Source: Heterohyrax brucei
Taxonomy: Eukaryota; Chordata; Mammalia; Hyracoidea; Procaviidae
Reading direction: 5' to 3'
DNA length: 64,000 nt
Assembly: GCA_028571685.1 (NCBI GenBank)
Contig: CM053146.1
Span: forward strand, 108,847,431 to 108,911,430
How positions within the stretch are numbered: the stretch's first letter is position 1; every line of letters starts with the position of its first letter. This document shows, in pieces, positions 57,430-64,000 of the stretch. Under the pieces are notes generated by a model that was given only the letters and a program-made list of their open reading frames with translations, was not told where the DNA came from and did not search any database. The position numbers and the translations under genes are program-made.

Positions 57430-58302
57430 TTTTTTTTAATTTTATTTTTTTATTTAGTATGACTGAGTGAAAATATACATTCCCGTATAAATGTACATGC
57501 CCACCTATATGCAGCTTCCACTGCTCTCCCTGTCCGGTGACAGCACACTATTCCTCTCTGCTCCATACATGTCTCCTTCTCCCAACAGTCTCTTTTCCCC
57601 TCCTCTCCACCCACTCTCCTTCCTCCAGCCAGAGGTCAGCAGGATGACATCCTATAGATGTATAGAACCATAAAGTGCACCCAATATATGGTCACTGCAT
57701 CGCCATGCCCAATCCATTCATGTCCAAAGAGTGGACCTTCATTATGATTTATGGGCAAGGGCAGCATCAGGGCCAGGGCCATGCTCCTAAAGGAACCCCG
57801 AAACTGCTGGACCATCAATTGAGGTCTTTTAGTGGGGATCTCAGGGTGCACCCCTTTTTATTCTTGTGTTGCCAGTGAGACTCAACTTAGTGAGCTCCAT
57901 CACAGCTATCACTGGTGGTGGCCGGGCACCATCCGGTTCTTCCGGTCCCAAGTCGATGTAGGCATCCACTCACGTGGGTCTCTCTATCTTCTGGGTTGTC
58001 TTTACCCCATGTCATTTTGGTCCTGGAGGAGCATCCGTTCCTGCTGAGTTGGGACCATTTGCTGTGCCCTCGGATGGCAGCTTGGCAGCTTTTCAGACCC
58101 CAGATGCCACTCACCAATGTGGGGTGCAGAGAGCCCTCTTAGCAAAATGCTAGTTGTGCCAATTGGCCTCGATTTCACCTAAGAGCGTGGTCCCCTGCCC
58201 CCTGCCCCAGCTACTCTGTCATTGCAATATTAGGTTAAGATGGAAGGAGTACTCAAGTTATGCTGAAGTCCACTTAATATTGTTCTTGTTTCTAATGTGT
58301 AC
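57430..58302 (-). mobile_element. 5'-truncated L1 inside an older L1
   Basis: T-rich start (A-tail on the minus strand) then the 3' UTR of the young L1 family in reverse. Flanked by CACTCAAT at 57422-57429 and 58303-58310. It contains 3' UTR only. Very close by eye to the copy at 18749. Confidence 0.9.
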
Positions 58303-58380
58303 CACTCAATATTTTTTAAATGTCAGCTCTCTCTAAAAACTCATCTACAGATTCAGTACAATTGCAATCAAAATCCCATC

Positions 58381-58408
<28 letters not shown>
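58381..58408 (+). repeat. (GT)14 microsatellite
   Basis: 28 bases of perfect GT repeat inserted or grown in L1M coding text. Confidence 0.95.
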
Positions 58409-58411
<3 letters not shown>

Positions 58412-58832
58412 CTGACTCTAAAATGTACGTGGAAATGTAAAGAACCCCAAAGAAGAAGATAATTTTACATGTTGGAATGCCTATGCTCCTGAATCTCAAG
58501 ATTCATGATAAAGTTTCTGCAATTAGACAATATAATATTGGTGCAAGGGCATACAGACTGACTGCAGACAGAAAAGAGTTCAGAAATTAACCCATAATAT
58601 ATAGTCATTTGATTAATGATAAAGGTAACACTCTGATTAAGTGAAGAAGGTTGTCTTTTGAAAAACTGGTGCCAGAAAAACTGGATATCCACATGGAAAA
58701 AAAAATCAACCTTGACCCTTGCCCTACACCATACACTAAAATTAATTCAAGCTGGATGGTAGATTGCCATGTAAATATTAAACAATCAAGCTCTTAGAAG
58801 ACAACATAGAAAGAATATGTTTGCAGACTTGG

Positions 58833-59385
58833 TGTAATAGATTGAATTATTTCTGGCCAAAAATGTATGTAGCAATTTGGCTGAGTCGTGATTCCAAATA
58901 TTGGATGATTGTGCTCCGTTTTGTGATTTTCCTATGCTGTAATTCCTAATCTCTGCCTGTGTTTAATAGACTGGATTGTGTTAAAGAAGATTAAAGCGGG
59001 ATTGTAACAGCCCTTCTAAGGCCACCTCCCTGCTTCAAGATAAAGGGAGTTTCCCTGGAGTGTAGCTTGCACCAACTTTTACCCTATAAGAGATAAAAGG
59101 AAAGGGAAGCAAGCAGAAAGTAGGGAACATTTTACCATCAAGAAAGCAGCCCTGGGAGTAGAGCACATCCTTCAGACCTAAGGTTCCTGAGCGAAGATGC
59201 TCCCTCTCCAGAGACTGATGCAACACGAGGACCTTCCTCCTGAGTCAACAAAGAGGGAAAGCCTTCCATGGGAACAGACACCTGAATTCAAACTTGTAGC
59301 CTATTGCGTTATGTAAGAATAAACTTCTCTTTGCTAAAGCCATCCACTTCTGGTACTTCTGTTAAAGCAGAACTAGATGACTAAG
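58833..59385 (+). mobile_element. MaLR-like solo LTR in L1M
   Basis: agcaatttggctgagtcgtg, cctataagagataaaaggaa, agaataaacttctctttgct (AATAAA) and gaactagatgactaagaca. About 550 bases of the family at 10551 and 21511. L1M wording continues on both sides. Confidence 0.8.
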
Positions 59386-59471
59386 ACAATTGAGATAGGC
59401 TAAAATTTTTCAAACAGTGCATAGAAAACAAGTTGACAAGTTAGACCTTATTGAAATGAATAACGACTATA

Positions 59472-59590
59472 TGGAGCCCTGGTTGCCTAGTGGTTAGAAG
59501 CTCACCTGCCAACCAGCATGGCAGTTCTACTCTGTGTCACAGAGTCTCCGTGAGTTGGAATTGACTTGGTAGCAACAGATTTGGGTTTTG
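59472..59590 (+). mobile_element. AfroSINE with internal deletion
   Basis: ggagccctggttgcctagtg, then directly catggcagttctactctgtg and gtgagttggaattgacttgg. The middle (B-box area) is missing, giving about 119 bases. Confidence 0.82.
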
Positions 59591-59610
59591 TTTGTTCTAA
59601 TCATCAAAAG

Positions 59611-59812
59611 AGGAGCCCTGGTGGCTCAATGGTTAGGTGCTTGGCTGCTGACCTAAAGCTTAGTGGTTCTGACTTAGCAGCTGGTGCACAGGAGACGGAT
59701 GTGGCAGCCTGCTTCCATCCAGATCACAGCCTTAGAAACCCCGTGGGACAGTTTAACACCGTCCTGTAGAGTCCTGGTGAGCAGGAATTGACCTGATAGC
59801 CACTTGTTTGGG
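59611..59812 (+). mobile_element. AfroSINE (long form)
   Basis: ggagccctggtggctcaatg, gcttggctgctgacctaaag, gcctgcttccatccagatca and gagcaggaattgacctgata. 20 bases from the preceding SINE. Confidence 0.87.
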
Positions 59813-60205
59813 GAGTTTACTTATCAAAACCCCTCGTTAAAAAGTAAATAGGCTGCAACAGGGATGAACCTTGAAAACTTCACAGCAAATGAAAGAAGCA
59901 AGACACAGAAGGCCACACAGAGTATGATTCCACTTACGTGAAAGGTCCAGAGCAGGCAGATCCACAGAGCCAGAGAGTGCATTTGTGATTGTCAGGGGCT
60001 GGGGCAAAGGGGAAATGACCAGTGACTGTCACCTGTTTGGGGCTTTTTATTGGGGTGCTGAAAGTGTTCTGAAATTAGATAATGATGATGGCTGCACAAC
60101 TTTGCAGAAATATACTTGTATACTTTATGCAAGTATAACTTACATGCTTTAAAAAGAATGAATTTTATGGTATGTGAATTGTACCTTAATTTTTTTAAAA
60201 AAATG

Positions 60206-61984
60206 AATGAATAATGAAATAAGTGAATGAAACCTAGCTGCTAAACCTAAGGGACAACTGAAGCTTTGTGAAGTTGTAATAAATATGATTTCTTAAAATG
60301 TTGTATCCACCGTGAAATGGCAAAATACCGGAGTTTCATTCCCACGGTTTTTCCTGTGCTTGGTTGAGAGACTGCCAGCTGCACAAGGCACCAGTGACAA
60401 TATCCAGCCCTTCAGTCATTGAAACAGTGAGCCCAAAGCAGGGCTCTAGAGACGTGGCCCTTATCCAGTGACAAAAAACTCATGAGAACATTAGGACCGT
60501 GCTTCGGCCAGCTCAAACAGCACCCATACATCATCTAATGACACTTTCTTACAGTCCTGAAATTCTACAAGGGAGAATTTTTCTCACAACGAAAGATGCA
60601 TGGATGAGTTCATTCTTCTAACAAGCCAATCAAAGGCAAGTGAAGCAAAGGAGGACATAATAAGAAACGAAAGACAGAGAGAAGTGCCTTGAACAAAAAC
60701 CAACAAGCTCTTTGATCCTGTTGTGGATGTCAGAAATCAATACAGACGTATTTTCTTTCACTCACAGAGAGTGAGAATTGGAATTTGTTGAAATTGGATC
60801 TTGAGACACTGAGAGAGTTTTTTCTTGGTGCTGGAACAATGGCGCACCTTCTGTTTGCCAGGAAGCTCTGACCACTGGGGCAGAAATTGTAGCAATTGTA
60901 GTCATTTTCTACTCCTTCCTCTGTTTGAGGGGTTGTATAGAATAGACTCAGATATTAACAGGCAGGACATGAAAAACGCCCTGAAGACACATCTGGAAAT
61001 ACGGAGGCTATTGTTTATAAAATGTCAAATATACTCCTTTAGCGGATGGTTATTTCTGGCAATTTCTGTGGGTTGTGATATTGACTGGGAGGTATAAGAG
61101 AGAGAATACCATTATAAACTGAGTGGAAATTTCATCTCAGAACCAGGAGATGATTATGGTGAATGAGTGATCTTGAGATAAAACGATTTTATAGAACAAA
61201 CCAAAATGAGGGTGGCGGTGCCTGTTAGCTAGCTTCATATGACTTTGTTTTAATTAAGGTCTGATTACCACAGCTGCGACCTCTTTATATAATAACAGAG
61301 CTCTCTGGTGCAGTCAAAGTTAGAGAAGCCCCGAGCCGGAACAGTGGAACCTGCCTGACTGCGAGAGAGCACGTCACGGCAACCTTCAGTGCACAAATTA
61401 CGAATTGCTATAACATTCTGTCTAAAGCCCCATGAAATTTGTGGCAAAGAGAGCATTGTGCTGAGTTAGGGAATAAAGTGCAGCTGTTAAGTAATGCCTC
61501 CAAGCAGGCCAATATAGGGTTCCTGCAAACCGCTATTGTGACTCAGAAAATTCTTCTTCAAAATCTCTCCTCCCCCGCCTGAGCTTATTAGGTCTCTGAA
61601 AGATTCTGTTTCTCCTGGAGCGGAAGCTGTGATCCAATTGAAATGAGGACACTCAGAATTACCTTCTTCCCGCACAGAGCAAGTTTATTTCCATGTCCTT
61701 TCATTTAGATGGACAGAAGGCCTGTAATAGGTTTTCCTGAGTTGATAGGTCCTTTAGGCAGATCTGCAAGGCAGTTCTCTGTGGGGCCAATGCTACAAAT
61801 ACAGAGAGAATAATTTGTTGGTTGAAGCAGGTGAAAAGTTCCATCTAATGGAACTCTTCACACCACCCAGTTCCCGACATGCCTTCATTTTTCTCTAAAT
61901 TTCATCCTATCCACTTCTCACTCCTCACTCTAGGCCATCCTGAATTCTGATACCTAAATCTCAAACTTGAAAAACCAACCAAAG
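60206..61984. other. 1.8 kb without recognised repeat
   Basis: No LINE, SINE or LTR match seen. Frames up to 90 codons only; no exon supported. Possibly single-copy DNA. Confidence 0.45.
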
Positions 61985-62055
61985 GAACGAAAAATTCCAT
62001 TGCTGTTGAGTTGATTCCAACTCATGGTGACCCCATGTATATCAGGCAAGGTTTG
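61985..62055 (-). mobile_element. AfroSINE tail scrap
   Basis: ttccattgctgttgagttga and ttccaactcatggtgacccc match the antisense AfroSINE tail; the head is missing. Confidence 0.65.
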
Positions 62056-63030
62056 ATATACCCAAATGAGAAGCTGAAGAGAGAGTCTTCTGTTTTTAGA
62101 ACAAAAGATGCTGGACTGTGACAGTAGAGAATGTTTTATACCTGTCCTCCTCTCAACCCCAAGGTAAGTCCTGCTCTGTGAGTTGCCATAATGAGTGTCA
62201 TTTGACCCTGCCTTCTTGTCTAAAGCTGATTGGGTTAGAGGCCAGCATCGTAGCCCCAAACTGTTTGATAGTGTGTACTCTACCCCGAAATCATATGTAA
62301 AATCCATACATTCGTGTACATCTCCACAGCCATCTTCCTAGACTGAATCACCATCATCTTTTGCCTTATTATCGTACCTTCCTAAAGATCATCCTGCTAC
62401 CCTTCTTGGCCCAGTAAAATCTACTTTCCACCAAACAGCAAAACAGAACTCCCCAAGCACGAAACAGCCTGCCACAGCCTGTCAATGGATTTTCACTGCA
62501 TTTGAAAACTACCTGCTCTTTGTTGTAAGGCTACACTTGCCGTGTTCTTCAGCTCTTTCCCTCACCTCACCCGCTCCCTCCTTACTAGCTTCTAGCCCTA
62601 TGCAGTCCCTTGGGTTTCTCAAATGCTCCCAAATTCTTTCCCTGCTACAGACACCTTGCACATCTCTCAGCCTAATGGTCTTCCCCTTGCTCCTCAAGGC
62701 TGCCTACTGCTCACCCTTTAGGTATGCAGCCTAAATATCCCCTTCTAACAGAGATCTACCCTGTCCACTGGTGGACGTAAGTCATTCGTCCCACAATCTG
62801 CATCTCTGTGCCTCGCTTGCTTCCTTCCTCCATGCCCTCACTACTACTCACAGCAATTACATTTATCTGCTTCTTCACTTTTTTGCACTTACTTGGCCCA
62901 CTTGTTAAAATTTTCATAAAGAAATGAGGGTCTGGGACTGGGTCTGTCTCATCAGTGTTATCCCCAGCCCCCATCAGAGAGCTGAGCACACAGTGGGCTC
63001 CAGTGAATAAAGTAACAGTCAGGTGGTGCA
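62056..63030. other. 1 kb without recognised repeat
   Basis: Pyrimidine-rich single-copy-looking sequence; the section 62880-63010 (cttacttggcccacttgtta ... gagctgagcacacagtgggc) may be part of an ancient MIR- or L2-like repeat, not certain. Confidence 0.4.
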
Positions 63031-63190
63031 GCACAGAGGATGCTCTGTAAGCTCTGATGACATTCACTGCACAACCTTTGATTACCACCTAACTCCTCTG
63101 AGTCTCCCTTTCCTCATCTGTAAAATAGGGATGCAAATGACTACCTCCTTGTTCTGTTGGGAAGAATAAATTATCTAGCCTACATAAGGG
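63031..63190 (+). mobile_element. MIR SINE
   Basis: gagtctccctttcctcatct, gtaaaatagggatgcaaatg and ttgttctgttgggaagaata in sense order. Confidence 0.72.
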
Positions 63191-63768
63191 TAAATCAAAT
63201 TCATATAATTAAGAGAGAAAGCACAGTGTACAGTACATGGTAAGGGGCTCAGTGGTATTTTAATATTAAGACTTCTTCATAACAGCTCTAGAAACTCGAA
63301 ACTACCTTTCTGCTAATTTGTTATATTGCCATGGAAAGCAACCTCATCATTTCCAATTTTAGTCACAGATTTCAGATGTGGGACTGTACATTAATCTAGC
63401 TGAAGGTTCTTAAACTCTGAATATTGTCAACCTTGCCAAATTAACCTGTCTGAAAAGGATAATTTCAGGTCAAAATGAAAAGCTACTCAATTGAAGTTCA
63501 GCTGATAATTGGGAAGAATTAATTGGAGTTAGTAAAAGAGAATTCTTGCTTAATGAGTTTCATCAATATGGTGTAGTGCTTTATTTGCAGCATTAATTGA
63601 TGTTGCTTAGAAGCTGGGATGGTCTCATTTAGTGAACATTTTAGGCCTCCTGCAAATGAACTGGTAGGGCTGAGCTCAGAGTTCTCCAGCTCTGAGACAG
63701 AGATTCTGAGGTCTCTAGGGCATTGCTTCTTTAGTTCTCAGGGAAATCACCTGAAGAGCTTTCTCCTT
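63191..63768. other. 580 bp, possible conserved non-coding DNA
   Basis: No repeat recognised. The stretch 63380-63620 is even in composition with several TAAT/ATTA cores (gaagaattaattggagttag, cagcattaattgatgttgct). Conservation is not testable here. Confidence 0.35.
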
Positions 63769-64000
63769 TAATCTTTTGTTTTTAAATAATATTTTATTGT
63801 TGTTAAGTGAAAGTTTACAAATGAAGTCAATTTGCTCTCTAAAACCCCATGCAGAGACCCCTATGCCACTCCATCTGCTATCCCAACCCTGTGACAGCAC
63901 ATTTCTCCTTTCTACCTTGTACTTCCATATTCATTCAAACTACTCCTGTCCCCTCCTCTGTGTCCTCCTATCTCATTATTATAGGGGAGTGGCTCTGACA
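63769..64000 (-). mobile_element. L1 3' end, runs off the window
   Basis: attttattgttgttaagtga, agtttacaaatgaagtcaat and aaccctgtgacagcacattt match the older L1 3' UTR type seen at 25593. Continues past base 64000. Confidence 0.7.

Larger units (their letters stand above)
57336..60205 (+). mobile_element. Ancient L1M, invaded by later elements
   Basis: Old L1 ORF2 text resumes after each insertion: tatattgagagatatttcaa (57390), ctctaaaaactcatctacag (58332), aactggtgccagaaaaactg (58663), ttagaccttattgaaatgaa (59441), gagtatgattccacttacgt (59919), and a 3' end at gtgaattgtaccttaa (60175). Insertions: L1 (57430-58302), a GT run (58381), an LTR (58833-59385) and two AfroSINEs (59472-59812). Left edge uncertain. 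Frames long lost. Confidence 0.75.

Overview
This is a stretch of mammalian nuclear DNA that is almost entirely interspersed repeats. I find no host exon, no RNA gene and no bacterial-type feature. The lineage is most likely Afrotheria, with an elephant-like genome the best guess. Three things point there: dense AfroSINE-type tRNA-derived SINEs (about 30 recognisable copies), an RTE (BovB-like) LINE whose 3' tail matches the SINE tail, and a divergent L1 family with a long inter-ORF spacer. The species cannot be fixed without a repeat-library search.

Layout. Bases 1-8790 hold an old, near full-length L1 on the + strand followed by two more L1 3' ends in the same orientation. Bases 8800-14300 hold a MIR, AfroSINEs, a four-level nest (SINE > LTR > LTR > LTR) at 9851-11612, an RTE 3' end and further LTR fragments. 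Bases 14300-16400 are low in recognisable repeats. Bases 16400-26040 are a patchwork of AfroSINEs, LTRs, a recent RTE 3' end, a 3'-UTR-rich L1 and two long antisense RTE copies; one of these carries a fold-back mariner and an LTR. Bases 26040-33300 are mostly low in recognisable repeats, apart from a 1.9 kb antisense L1 and several SINEs. Bases 33309-40513 are the landmark: a full-length 7.2 kb L1 with an exact 14-bp target-site duplication, a monomer-style 5' UTR, broken ORF1 and ORF2, and a G-rich 3' UTR. Bases 40500-64000 continue with SINEs, RTE copies (one with a 5' inversion, one reduced to its two ends), MIRs, microsatellites, a 250-bp purine tract, and an ancient L1 invaded at least four times (57336-60205).

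How the parts work together. There is no operon or host pathway here. The functional relationships are between mobile elements: L1 machinery leaves A-rich tails and long target duplications, RTE machinery probably mobilises AfroSINE through the shared 3' tail, and the nesting order gives relative ages. Every autonomous element seen is defective. In the best L1, ORF1 carries a frameshift and a stop, ORF2 carries several frameshifts and a stop, and the RT catalytic FADD box reads FTDH.

I did not find a convincing undescribed biological system. The best leads are the uniform roughly 61-bp mini-retroposon (two to three copies), the fold-back mariner, the YY1-bearing tandem 5' UTR of the L1, the twin-primed RTE, and a 205-bp palindrome of unknown family. 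Family names rest on recognition by eye and edges may be off by tens of bases unless a target duplication is given.
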